Assembly: GCF_014698115.1 (NCBI RefSeq)
Contig: NZ_JACJSJ010000014.1
Span: forward strand, 62,001 to 126,000
Source of the DNA: Nostoc sp. FACHB-973
Lineage (GTDB): Bacteria; Cyanobacteriota; Cyanobacteriia; Cyanobacteriales; Nostocaceae
DNA: 64,000 nucleotides
Direction of reading: 5' to 3'
Part shown: positions 1 to 11,000 of the stretch, one piece after another
How positions within the stretch are numbered: position 1 is the first letter of the stretch
Layout: each line of letters starts with the position of its first letter
Notes under the pieces: generated by a model
The model's database searches: none
Seen by the model: only the letters and a program-made list of their open reading frames with translations
Told to the model about the DNA's origin: nothing
Made by a program: the position numbers and the translations under genes

Positions 1-3000
1 CCCAGGTTGGTACGTAATACTAACTGATTAACAAAAAAACCAATAATATTCTCTGTTTCTGGAAAATTGCGGTTAGCAACATCAGTACCGATAATAATAT
101 CATCTTGATTTGTGTACTGATGCATTAAGGTTTTAAATGCCGCCACTAGAGTCATAAATAAAGTGACTCCTTCACTACGGCTTAATGCTTTAATTTCCTC
201 ACAAAGTTCTTTTGAGAGTTCTATATGTTGTCTAGTGCCGCGAAAAGTTTGGATTTCAGGACGGGGATAGTCGGTAGGTAATTCCAGGACAGGTAAGTTA
301 ACAAGTTGCTGTTTCCAATAAGATAAATGTTTCTCCATCACTTCTCCTTGCAACCGCTGATTTTGCCAATAGGCGAAATCTGCGTATTGAATTGGCAATT
401 CTGCTAAAGGTGTTCGCGTAGCGTCTCGCAGAGAGGATTCTTTTTTGCTAAAAGCCGCATAAAGCGCAGATAATTCACGAATAAGTACACCAATTGACCA
501 GCCATCAGAAATAATATGATGCATTACTAACACCAATACATAAGATTCTTCACCCAAGCGCAATAAACTAACTCGCAGTAATGGACTTTTAGTTAAATCA
601 AAAGGTTGTTGAGCTTCTTGTAGAATTGATTGCTGTACCTTAACAAATTGTTTTTCTGGTGAAATGTCACTTAAATCTATGATTGGGATAGAGATAGAAA
701 CAGATGAAGTAATTACTTGTACAGGATTTCCATTTACTTTTTTAAAACTAGTGCGTAATACTTCTTGGTGCTGTGAAAGTTCTTTAAATGTTTGTTCTAA
801 AGCATGTATGTCTAAACGTCCGTTCAGGTAAACGGCAGCTGGCATATTATATGTAGAACTTCCCCTTTCCAACTGTTCTAGAAACCACAATCTTTTTTGA
901 GCGAAAGATAAAGGCAATTCTATCTCTCGTGAAACTCGTTCAATTGGTGCCAATGATTTAAAGGTTAGCTGTTTATCATTGATGCTTTTGGCTAGTTTTG
1001 CTATCGTTGGTAGTTCAAAAATTCGGCGTATTGGTAACTCGATATCAAGATTTTTATTAATGCGGGATATCACTTGGGTTGCTAAAAGTGAGTGTCCGCC
1101 CAATTCAAAAAAGTTATCGTTTATTCCTAAATTTTCTAAGCCAAGTACTTCCATCCAAATTGTCGCTAACTGTTTTTCAATAGCAGTTCTAGGTGCAACA
1201 AAGTTTTCCTCAAATTCTGGAGGTACTGTATCAAGTGCAGGTAGCGCCTTACGGTCAACTTTACCATTAGGTGTTAATGGAAGTGCCTCTAATATGACAA
1301 AATTTGTTGGCAGCATGTAGCTTGGCAATTTTGACTCCAAAAAGCTACGCAGTTCAGAAATTGTTAATGTTTGTTCGCTTTGAGGGACTAAATAAGCGAC
1401 TATTCGTTGAGAATCTACTAAATCTTTCTGTACTACAACTACAGCTTCTCGGACTGCGGAATGTTTGATGAGGAGTGCTTCAATTTCTCCTAGTTCAATA
1501 CGAAAACCACGGACTTTTACTTGGTGGTCAATGCGACCAATATACTCTATTTCTCCATTTGATAGATAGCGGGCTAAATCTCCTGTTTTATATAAACGCG
1601 CAGCTTTTTCACTAAATGGATTTGGTATAAATTTCTCTGCTGTTAAGTCGGGACGGTTCAAATAGCCTCGTGCAAGTCCATCGCCACCGATGTGTAATTC
1701 TCCTGCTACACCCACAGGAACTAACTGGTTGTATTGATTTAGGATGTAAAGTTGCGTATTAGCGATCGCCTGATTAATTGGTACAATTTTGCTGTCAGTT
1801 TCTATCTGAGATGCTGCTGACCAAATAGTGGTTTCTGTGGGGCCGTACATATTCCACAGCGAGGCACACCGATGCAATAATTGATTGGCTAAGTGTCCAG
1901 GTAAAGCTTCTCCACCACAGAGAATTTTTAATTGATGATTCCCACTCCAGCCTGCTGTTAAAAGTAATTGCCAAGTCGCTGGTGTGGCTTGCATGACTGT
2001 CACTTTTGAGTCTGTCAGTTTTGCTGATAGTTGGATTCCGTCCAAGGCTATTTCCCGACTAGCAATTACCAAACGACCACCAACTATAATTGGCAGAAAA
2101 AGTTCTAAGGCAGCAATATCAAAAGAATAAGTCGTAACTGCTAGTAAGGTATCGTCTTGGGTTAATCCTGGCGTTTCCTGCATAGAGTACAAAAAGTTAC
2201 TCAAAGCGTTGTGAGGAATTTGTACGCCTTTCGGTTTGCCTGTAGAACCAGAGGTATAGATGACATAAGCTAGGCTATCAGTAGTTAGTTCAGAAAATAA
2301 ATTTTCCTGACTTTGTTGTGCCATATTCTGCCAATCTGCATCCAAACAAACAACTTTAGCTTTGTTTTGCGGTATTGCTTCTAACAAGAATGTTTGAGTT
2401 AACAATACTGGCACTTGAGCATCTTCTAAAATAAATCCTAATCGCTCTTTAGGATAACTAGGATCTAGTGGAATGTATGCTCCACCTGCTTTGAGTATGG
2501 CTAATAATCCAATGAGCATATTCAGCGATCGCTCTACACAAATACCCACTAAAACTTCTGCTTTTACTCCCAATTCTTGCAAGTAATGTGCAAGTTTATT
2601 TGCTTTTGTGTTCAGTTCTCTATAAGTTAATTGCTGATTTTCAAATATTACTGCTATTGCATCAGGTGTTTTTTCTACTTGCGCTTCAAATAACTGATGA
2701 ATGCACTTTTGAGGATAATCAATTTGGGTATTATTCCAATCTATCAATAATTGGTGATGTTCTTGTGCAGTCAGCAATGGCAAATCTTTAACACGCTGTT
2801 GTTGGTTGGCTGTCATACCCAATAATAATGTATAAAAGTGCCCCAACATCCGCTTAATTGTAGTTGACTCAAACCTAGAGCTTTCATAGAAAATTTCTAA
2901 TAATAATTCCGAATCCACCTTCACTGACACAGTGAGGGGATAATGAGGATGCATAAAACTACGAATATTAGATATTTTTAAGTTACTGACTTCCTGTAAT

Positions 3001-4091
3001 TTAGAAAAATTTGTTGGGTAATTCTGAAAATTAACTATACTTTCAAACAAAGGTTGCCCAACGGGTATATCACTGCACTTTTGAATTTTGATTAATGGAC
3101 ATTGCTCATACTGTCGTGTTTCATTTTGCTGTACTTGGAGTTGTTTTAACCAAGAGACAACAGATTCTTCTGGATTTATACACACTCGCACTGGCAGAGT
3201 GGTGATTAACACCCCCACCATTGATTCGGTTCCGGCTAAACCACCCCGACCAGAAACAACAGTTCCAAAAACAACATCATTCTCTCCACTGTAACGGTTC
3301 AAAAGGATAGCCCATGTACCTTGTATTAAAGTATTTAAAGTTAGCTGTTGCTGTCGTGCAAAAGACTCCAATGCTAATGTTTCGGCGGTTGATAGTTTAA
3401 GATTTTGTTGTTTATATTGTTTATTTTCATTAGATAAATTACTAGAGGCATGGTCTACACTCAAAGGAGTAGTTGCTGTAAATTCTTGCAAATACTTTCG
3501 CCAAAAAGTCTCACTTTTGGAAATATCCTGCTGTTGCAGCCAAGCTATATAATCTCGGTAAGCACGAGGTTTTTTTAAAGATAAATTTTGATTCTGGCTA
3601 AATGCTTTGTAAAACGCAAAAACTTCATCCATAACCAAAGATGAAGACCATCCATCCAGTAACAAATGATGTTGACTCCAGATAAATTGATAGTTATTTT
3701 TGGTTAATTTAATTAGAGTTAAGTGCATCAAAGGTGCTTGAGAAATATTAAAACTTCGCTGTTGTTCTGCGGCTAATAAAGTTTCGATACGCTTTTGTTG
3801 GGTAATACTTTCAATTCCAGACCAATCTTCTTCGTCCCAAGGAAATTTAACTTGCTTATGTACAATCTGAGCAGGTTCTTTTAAACTTTCCCAAACAAAA
3901 GATGTTCGCAAAATTGGGTGGCGTTCTAGCAATTGCTCCCAAGCTTGCTTGAATGCTGAAATATTAAGTTCTCCCTGGATATTACAACTGAAAACTTCGC
4001 AATAAACTGCTGAGTCTGGGGCATAAAGACTGTGAAATAGTATGCCCTGCTGTATCGGTGAAAGTGGATAAAAATCTTCAATACTTTTCAT
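1..4091 (-). CDS. Nonribosomal peptide synthetase C-A-PCP-C (3' end outside the window)
   Basis: Activates and condenses an amino acid in the lipopeptide assembly line. Translating back from the ATG at 4091 gives one open frame to the left edge, about 1363 residues, with no stop in the window. Domains: C at residues ~8-430 (N-terminal YPLSPIQQGILFHSLY, HHLLLDGWS), A at ~460-960 (YTSGSTGKPKG near 611, YGPTETTIW, NGKVDRKALP), PCP near 995 (ELGGHSL), and a second C from ~1060 (LSFAQKRLWFLEQL, HHIISDGWS), cut off. My reading of the A pocket, D-I-L-Q-L-G-M-I-W, resembles glycine-type codes of cyanobacterial NRPSs. The first C domain looks DCL-like, which fits the epimerase-type domain on the preceding PKS protein. 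An in-frame 21-bp repeat insertion lies at 413-433. It is last in the visible operon, 35 bp after the methyltransferase gene. Confidence 0.93.
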   Translation of the reverse strand, partial: MKSIEDFYPLSPIQQGILFHSLYAPDSAVYCEVFSCNIQGELNISAFKQAWEQLLERHPILRTSFVWESLKEPAQIVHKQVKFPWDEEDWSGIESITQQKRIETLLAAEQQRSFNISQAPLMHLTLIKLTKNNYQFIWSQHHLLLDGWSSSLVMDEVFAFYKAFSQNQNLSLKKPRAYRDYIAWLQQQDISKSETFWRKYLQEFTATTPLSVDHASSNLSNENKQYKQQNLKLSTAETLALESFARQQQLTLNTLIQGTWAILLNRYSGENDVVFGTVVSGRGGLAGTESMVGVLITTLPVRVCINPEESVVSWLKQLQVQQNETRQYEQCPLIKIQKCSDIPVGQPLFESIVNFQNYPTNFSKLQEVSNLKISNIRSFMHPHYPLTVSVKVDSELLLEIFYESSRFESTTIKRMLGHFYTLLLGMTANQQQRVKDLPLLTAQEHHQLLIDWNNTQIDYPQKCIHQLFEAQVEKTPDAIAVIFENQQLTYRELNTKANKLAHYLQELGVKAEVLVGICVERSLNMLIGLLAILKAGGAYIPLDPSYPKERLGFILEDAQVPVLLTQTFLLEAIPQNKAKVVCLDADWQNMAQQSQENLFSELTTDSLAYVIYTSGSTGKPKGVQIPHNALSNFLYSMQETPGLTQDDTLLAVTTYSFDIAALELFLPIIVGGRLVIASREIALDGIQLSAKLTDSKVTVMQATPATWQLLLTAGWSGNHQLKILCGGEALPGHLANQLLHRCASLWNMYGPTETTIWSAASQIETDSKIVPINQAIANTQLYILNQYNQLVPVGVAGELHIGGDGLARGYLNRPDLTAEKFIPNPFSEKAARLYKTGDLARYLSNGEIEYIGRIDHQVKVRGFRIELGEIEALLIKHSAVREAVVVVQKDLVDSQRIVAYLVPQSEQTLTISELRSFLESKLPSYMLPTNFVILEALPLTPNGKVDRKALPALDTVPPEFEENFVAPRTAIEKQLATIWMEVLGLENLGINDNFFELGGHSLLATQVISRINKNLDIELPIRRIFELPTIAKLAKSINDKQLTFKSLAPIERVSREIELPLSFAQKRLWFLEQLERGSSTYNMPAAVYLNGRLDIHALEQTFKELSQHQEVLRTSFKKVNGNPVQVITSSVSISIPIIDLSDISPEKQFVKVQQSILQEAQQPFDLTKSPLLRVSLLRLGEESYVLVLVMHHIISDGWSIGVLIRELSALYAAFSKKESSLRDATRTPLAELPIQYADFAYWQNQRLQGEVMEKHLSYWKQQLVNLPVLELPTDYPRPEIQTFRGTRQHIELSKELCEEIKALSRSEGVTLFMTLVAAFKTLMHQYTNQDDIIIGTDVANRNFPETENIIGFFVNQLVLRTNL
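413..433 (-). repeat. 21-bp palindromic repeat unit inserted in frame in the NRPS condensation domain
   Basis: The minus strand reads CTCTGCGAGACGCTACGCGA plus one A, the same unit seen at 18920-18940 and in variants at several intergenic sites. It adds seven residues (within S-LRDATRT-P). Removing exactly 21 bp restores the usual C-domain phrase SSPLAELPIQYADF. Confidence 0.8.
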
Positions 4092-4126
4092 CTCATCAAG
4101 TACTAATAAACTCTATTTTTTCTCAA

Positions 4127-5029
4127 TTATTTTGTAGGATCATCAATTATAGGAAATTTAAATCCTAATTTTTCCGCTGAATCTATACCAATTTCTTCTA
4201 AATATTCCGCTCTTAATGTATTATGTTTCATCACATTACCTGATTCTGTATTATTTCCTTTATAAATAAAAATTTGATTGCGATAAAAGTGGATGCCAAC
4301 GATATTTTTATCAAAATAATTAGGTAAATACCCAGGATTGAAAAATTCCTGATGACTTAAACAATCAACTAGTCTTTTAAAAAAATTAATCATGGTTTTC
4401 GGATCGTATAAATCTAAGCTTCCCCCATACTGTGACCATTCGGGAGGCTCGGTATCATCAGAAAATTTAGACCAATTTTCGTAACTAGGTATATAAGAAG
4501 TATGAGTATCTTCAATTATATAAATTCCACCATCATTGAGTTCTGGAAAAAGAACTTTGAATGTTTTAATTACATGGTCATTGTGATGACTACCATCATC
4601 AATAATGATGTCTAATTTGCCTGTTTGTTCGATAACCTTTTTCAAAAAAACCTCATCATCTTGGCTTCCCTGAAAAATTTTAATTCTGTCTGACTCTAAA
4701 GCTGTTTTATCTACAATATCAATACCATAAATCATACTATTAGTAAAATAGTTCTTCCACATTCTTAAAGATTCGCCACCAGAATATGGGTCATCAGCAT
4801 AACTACCCGATACGCCAACTTCGAGACCACCTATACCTATTTCTAAAATTTTTAATTTTTTAGTTCTTAAAGGTGCAAAATGAAATTGATAATGCTGACC
4901 GAACAAATGAGGATTCCATTTACAGTCATATAACTGCAATAATTTAGTTAAATCCTTACGGTGTATAAATAGCATTAACTTATGGTAAAAGTTTTGCAAA
5001 ATTGTTCTGGGATATGTATCTTGCTTCAC
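4127..5029 (-). CDS. MycE/ElmM-like SAM-dependent O-methyltransferase
   Basis: Predicted class I SAM methyltransferase, likely O-methylating a hydroxyl of the assembly-line product or a sugar. Visible features: SAM motif LEIGIGGLEVG, then GGESLRMWKNYF, GIDIVDK, and IDDGSHHNDH, the metal-binding/catalytic stretch typical of the MycE/ElmMI sugar O-methyltransferase group. The frame is open from a TTG at 5074 (315 aa), but a GTG at 5029 is preceded by AGGAG at suitable spacing, so I chose a 300-residue product. An ATG at 4975 would cut into conserved sequence less well supported by an RBS. It lies directly after the PKS gene (stop 5078) and 35 bp before the last NRPS gene, so it is almost certainly in the operon. 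The substrate is not deducible; no glycosyltransferase is present. Confidence 0.8.
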   Translation of the reverse strand: MKQDTYPRTILQNFYHKLMLFIHRKDLTKLLQLYDCKWNPHLFGQHYQFHFAPLRTKKLKILEIGIGGLEVGVSGSYADDPYSGGESLRMWKNYFTNSMIYGIDIVDKTALESDRIKIFQGSQDDEVFLKKVIEQTGKLDIIIDDGSHHNDHVIKTFKVLFPELNDGGIYIIEDTHTSYIPSYENWSKFSDDTEPPEWSQYGGSLDLYDPKTMINFFKRLVDCLSHQEFFNPGYLPNYFDKNIVGIHFYRNQIFIYKGNNTESGNVMKHNTLRAEYLEEIGIDSAEKLGFKFPIIDDPTK

Positions 5030-5077
5030 TACGATCGCTCCTATCAATAATGAGTAGATTTTTGTACAAATCAAACT

Positions 5078-8000
5078 TTAAGAGTTATCAATTTTTGCCA
5101 AAATACTATCAATATCATCCTGACTCCATTGACTAGATTTAAATTCTGCAAAGTCAGAAGGTGTGTAATTTTCTAATGCAGAAAACTGACAATTATTAAT
5201 TAGCGATCGCAAAGTTTCTACAAAGTCTTCAGTCAATTGTTTCACTGTCTCTGTTCGATGCATATTTTTGCTATAAGTCCAATCTACTTTTAACTTATTA
5301 TCAGCAATCAAACCATTAATTTCTAACAGATGGCTGCGCTTTCCTTGCAAACTAACAACATCTCCGCAAGATTTTTGAGATAGCTTCCACAAAGGAGATT
5401 TTGGTAAGGTTTCTTCTAAGTTACCAAGGTAGAGAAAAATGATTTCCGCTGGTTGTAACAAACGTATTTTTTCAGTAATTATTAAGTCATCACTCAAATA
5501 TCGCAGCACACCATAACCAAGACCTTGATTTGGAAAATTACGTAGTTGCTCTTTGACTAATTTCAATGCTTCTCCTGGCTGATAAGTTTCCTCTAAATCC
5601 AAAAATGCAGGAGCAATATTAGTAAACCAACCTACAGTCCGACTTACGTCTATATCATCAAAAATTACCTCCCTACCATTTCCTTCTAAATCAACTAACA
5701 GTGATTCTGTTCCAGTCCATTTACTAATTACTTGTCTTAAGGCAAATAGTAAAATTTCCTCCATTTGAACTCGATAGGCTACTGTCACTTCTTCTAGTAG
5801 TGTTTGGGTTTCTGCAACACTTAATGTTATTGATATAGTCTCTGCTGATGCTACAGTGTTCGCGCCTTGTGGATAATCTACGGGTAACGGTGATACCGAC
5901 TCACGAGAAGCTGACAACCAATAAACTTCTTCCCATTGCAATTCAGTTGATTTAGCATATTTAATTAACCGTTCTGCCCATTGTTTGAAGGAGGTTGTTT
6001 TGGCTGGTAATTTAATAGCCTTGCCTTCATTTAATTGTTGGTATGCTGTTTCTAAATCATCAAGTAAAATTCGCCAAGAGCCAATATCAACTGCTAAATG
6101 ATGAATCACAAATAGTAATCTTTGAGGTTGCTGTGTCCCCAAGTCAAAAAGAGCAACCTGTAAAATTGGACCTGATAAAAGATTCAGAGATGCTTGCAAC
6201 TCATTAGCCGCTGATTCAAAAGCAGATTCTTGCAATAAATCTGGTACTGCTGACAAATCTATTTGCACAAAGGGCACAAATTCATCAGGAAGGGTATTAA
6301 TCTGCTGGACGCCAGATTCATTTTCGATGTAACGTAAACGCAAAGCATCATGATGTCTGAGCAAATATTCTATTGCCTGAGCTAGTAAGCCTGGAACAAT
6401 AGGTTGTTGTACTTCTAGTAAAATAGCTTGGTTCCAATGATGTTTATCGACTAAATTTTGTTCAAAAAACCAGTGTTGGATAGGTGTTAAAGGGAGTTCT
6501 CCCTGTATTAATCCTTGTTCGCTCAAAACATTCTGAGTTCTGGTTGCAACTTCTGCTAATTCTGCAACTGTTGGGTATTCAAATAAATGTTGATTATTAA
6601 GACGTAACCCCGCTTTATTTGCCCTAGCTGTAACTTGAATACTGAGAAGAGAATCTCCTCCTAACTCCAAAAAGTTATCGTATATACCTACTTGTTCAAA
6701 TCCCAAAACTTCTTGCCAAATGTTAGCAATGATTTGCTCTGTTTCATTTTTAGGAGCAACATATATATTGTGTAACTTTGGTCTGGAGTGGAGCGATTGG
6801 GAATTTTCCGGCAGCAAAGATTTGGTATTTTTTAATGATTCATGCCCAACCCAACGTTTGATTCTAGCTGGTAAATTAGTCGTTGAAACAACTACTTGAG
6901 TTAGATTTTTCAGAGTTAAGACACCTTTAAATACTTCTATTCCTTCGCTAGCTGTCATGAATACGTCATTCGCAGTTTCTTCTTTACCAGCTAATTCTCC
7001 AGCTAATTGATTGGTGAGCCAGTTATCCCAATTTACACTTATCCAAGGTGTCGAGTTTGTCTGATTATGTTTATAAACAAAGGCATCAGTAAATAGATGG
7101 GCTGCTGGGTAAGCTGCCATGCCTAAAGCACCCAACATTGATGATAAAGAAGATATCAATATACAAAAATCAAGTTCTATCCCTTGTAAAACTTTTTCTA
7201 AAACAAACAGTCCCCGACCATTTGCTTGTAGTTGCTTTTCACATTCACTGCGATTTATTTCTCGAATAGTTCCAAATAATTTGATGCCTGCTGCATGGAT
7301 AACTCCGTTAATTTTACCAAAGCGATCGCCACTTTGAATAATTACTGCTTGCATTTGCGCTTCATTGGCAACATCAGCGCTTTCTGCAATCACCTCTGCA
7401 CCCAGTTTTTCAAGTTCCTCGATTTTCAATATCTTCCGGCTTACCTCATCTGTCTCACCATGAGTTTTTAGCCATTGTTGCCATTCCTCGCGCTGGGGAA
7501 GAAACGATCTTCCGATCAAAATCAGCTTTGCTTTTACTGTTTTTGCTAGATATTCAGCCAGTTCAAGACCTATACCACCCAAACCACCAGTAATTAAGTA
7601 TACACCAGATTCTTTGAGAGTACAATCCAAGTTGAATGTAGAATCATCCCCAGGAATTGCCTCAAAAGTCTGTATCCAACGATGATGTCTGCGGTAAGCG
7701 ATTACCAAATCCGATGATTCGTGGCATACCTCCGTTATTAGTTGGTCTATATTCTCTTCAATCCTACCGACATCTATACTCCGACAACTAATATTTGCAT
7801 ACTCTTGGGGAATGACTTTACACATTCCTAATACAGTTGCCTGTTCTGGATTTAAGCTCTCAACACCCGTCACGTCGTGTATATTGTTTGTGATGACAAA
7901 AATCTTTATTGGTTGAGTAATATCCTGTTTTTCAAGAGACTGTGCCAGAAATAATAAACTATAAAAACCCAGATTTTGGCAATTTTCAAAATACTCTATT

Positions 8001-11000
8001 CTTGGTTGTGTCTGTTCGTCTGCTGTGATACTCCACAAATGAATAATTCTGTCGGGAATTTTACCTAACACTTGTAATTGTGTTAATAAAGTATCATAAT
8101 CTTCTGGCTGCTGGGGATTAAGATTAAATTGGCGATCGCTAATTTGATGAAACTGTTCTTTTGCCTCTACAGTAATAACATCATGTCCGCTACTTTCCAG
8201 GCGTTGGGCGATTTGTCTGGCGAACTTATCTGTATCTCCAAAAATTAACCAACATAATTTTTTATCTACTCTTTCCCCTGATTTGACACTTGAAGATAAA
8301 ATCGCTTGTTTCCACGCAGGAGCATAAAACCAGTCTGAAATTTTTGGCTTTTTGTGATTTGCTTCAACCAAATCATTGGAAGTTTTATCACGTTCAATCC
8401 AATAACGTTGGCGCTCAAAAGGATAAGTTGGCAAGGGGATTCGGGAAGGAAATTCATTAGCATAAAAACCAGACCAATTTATGTCAACTCCAGCTAACCA
8501 AAGACGGCCTAATGTGTTTAATAAAAAGGCAACATCTGATTTTTGTTCTTGCGGATGACGTAATGAAGTTAATACTATTTCCCCAGTAGCAGGAGCGCTT
8601 TTTTTAGCAAAGGTAGATAAAGTCCGCCCTGGCCCGACTTCTAACAAAATACGATTTTTTTCTCGTAATAATTGGGAAACTCCACCACTAAAGTTAACTG
8701 TTTGCCGTAAATGCCCCGCCCAATAATTTGCATCTATAGCTTGTTCTGCTGTAATCCAAGTTCCCGTAACATTTGATATAAAAGGAATTTGGGGAGAATT
8801 TAATTTAATTTTTTTAACTTCCTGAATGAATCGCTCCTTCACTGGTTCCATCATTTGAGAATGGAAGGCATGGGAAGTATGTAGACGACGATATTCTATA
8901 CCTTTAGCTGTCAGTTTTTCTTGGAGTGCATATACAGCTGCATGAGTTCCCGAAACTACACAATAACCAGGAGCATTGATGGCAGCTAAAGATAAATTTG
9001 TATTGAGTAAACTGATAACTTGTGCTTCTGGTAATGAAACCGCAAGCATAGCTCCTGGTGGCATTTGTTGCATTAATCGTCCACGGATAGCAACCAAAGC
9101 TAAAGCATCCTCAAGAGACATCACATTTGCCAGAGATGCTGCTACATATTCCCCGATACTATGACCAATCATTGCACTAGGAGAAATACCCCAGGATATC
9201 CACAACTGAGCCAAAGCATATTCAATTACAAATAGTGCCGGCTGAGCGATATCAGTCTGTTTTAATTTCTCTGTCGTCGCTTCAATTTCACTTTCCTCAG
9301 GATAAAGTAATGAACGCAAATCTATTCCCAAGTGAGGTTTTAAAATTGAGCAACAACGGTCTACTTCTTCGCGGAATATTGCCTCATTCTGGTAAACTTC
9401 TTTACCCATATTCACGTACTGAGCGCCCTGCCCAGGAAACATAAAGGCAATAGTAGGATGGGTACTTTGTTGGAAGTCTGTAAAAACTCTTTGGGAAACT
9501 TGCTCTTGAAATGCGCTCAGTGCATCTTGACTATTTTCACATACTAATATCCGACGATGATTAAACTGCCTGCGACCGACTTGCAGCGTATAAGCCAAAT
9601 CTGCAAAGTTAATTTCTGAGTGCTGTTGCAGATGATTAACCAAATTTTTAGTTGCCGTCTCTAAAGCAGAGTTTGTTTTGGCAGAAAGTACCAACAATTG
9701 ATACTTTCTTCCCTGGTTTCTTGCTTTAGAAACAGGCGCTTCTTCAAGAATTACATGGGCATTAGTGCCACCCATACCCAAAGAACTGACACCAGCACGG
9801 CGAGGGGTTATTCCTTCTTTCCATTCAGTCAGTTTTGTATTTACGTAAAACGGACTATTGGCAAAATCAATTTGTGGGTTGGGTTGGTGAAAATTTAAGC
9901 TAGGTGGTATTTGCTTGTGTTGGAGGGCGAGAACAGTTTTGATTAACCCTGCAACTCCGGCGGTAGCATCGAGGTGACCGATATTGGTTTTCACAGAACC
10001 AATGGCACAGAAACCCTTTTTATCGGTACCGGCGCGAAAAACTTGAGTGAGTGCAGCTATCTCAATGGGGTCGCCTATAGGTGTGCCAGTACCGTGAGCC
10101 TCAATGTAGCTGATTGTATCAGGTTCAACTGAGGCAAGCATCATTGCTTCGGCGATCGCCTCTGCTTGACCATCTACACTAGGCGCTGTAAAGCCGACTT
10201 TCGCAGAACCATCATTATTAATAGCTGCACCTTTAATTACAGCATGAATGCAATCACCATCTGCGATCGCTTCACTCAGTCGCTTGAGGACAACAATTCC
10301 TACACCATTACCAATAGTAATACCCTGCGCCTTGGCATCAAAAGCATAGCAGTGACCATCTGGGGATAAAGTTCCCCCTGGTTCATGTAAATAACCAGTT
10401 TTTTGTGGAACATTAATAGAGACTCCTCCCGCCAAAGCCATATCACATTGATAATTCAACAAGCTTTGACAAGCAAGGGAAACCGCAACTAATGAAGTAG
10501 AACAAGCTGTTTGAACCGTTAAACTCGGCCCGGTAAGATTTAATTTGTAAGATACACGAGTAGTGAGAAAATCTTTTTCATTGCCAATAGAAGTTTGATA
10601 GCATTTTGCCGAACCAACACTATCAGTATATAAATTGAAGGATAAATAGTTATTTTGGCTTGCCCCTGCATAAACCCCAATCCGACTTTCACATCTAGTG
10701 GAGTCATAACCAGCATTTTCTAGAGCCTCCCAAGCACATTCTAGAAACACACGGTGTTGTGGGTCAGTCGTTTCAGCTTCCTTAGGATTAAAATCAAAAA
10801 ATGCCGCATCAAATAATTCAATATCTTCTAATATAGAGCCTGATTTTATATAATTTTTATCATTGAGTAACGCTGAATTAATTCCACCAGATACTAACTC
10901 CTCATCCGTAAAAATAGAGATAGATTCCACACCAAATTGTAAATTATGCCAAAATTCTGCAATATTTTTCGCACCAGGAAAACGCCCCGCCATACCAATA

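Noticed and set aside
979..1320. Plus-strand open frame of 113 codons
   Set aside because: Antisense to the PCP/C region of the NRPS, whose continuous frame and motifs are clear.
1..4091. Pseudogene because no closed frame is visible
   Set aside because: Codon phase from the ATG at 4091 is kept through the A-domain motif at 2243 and the site at 431; the gene simply runs off the edge.
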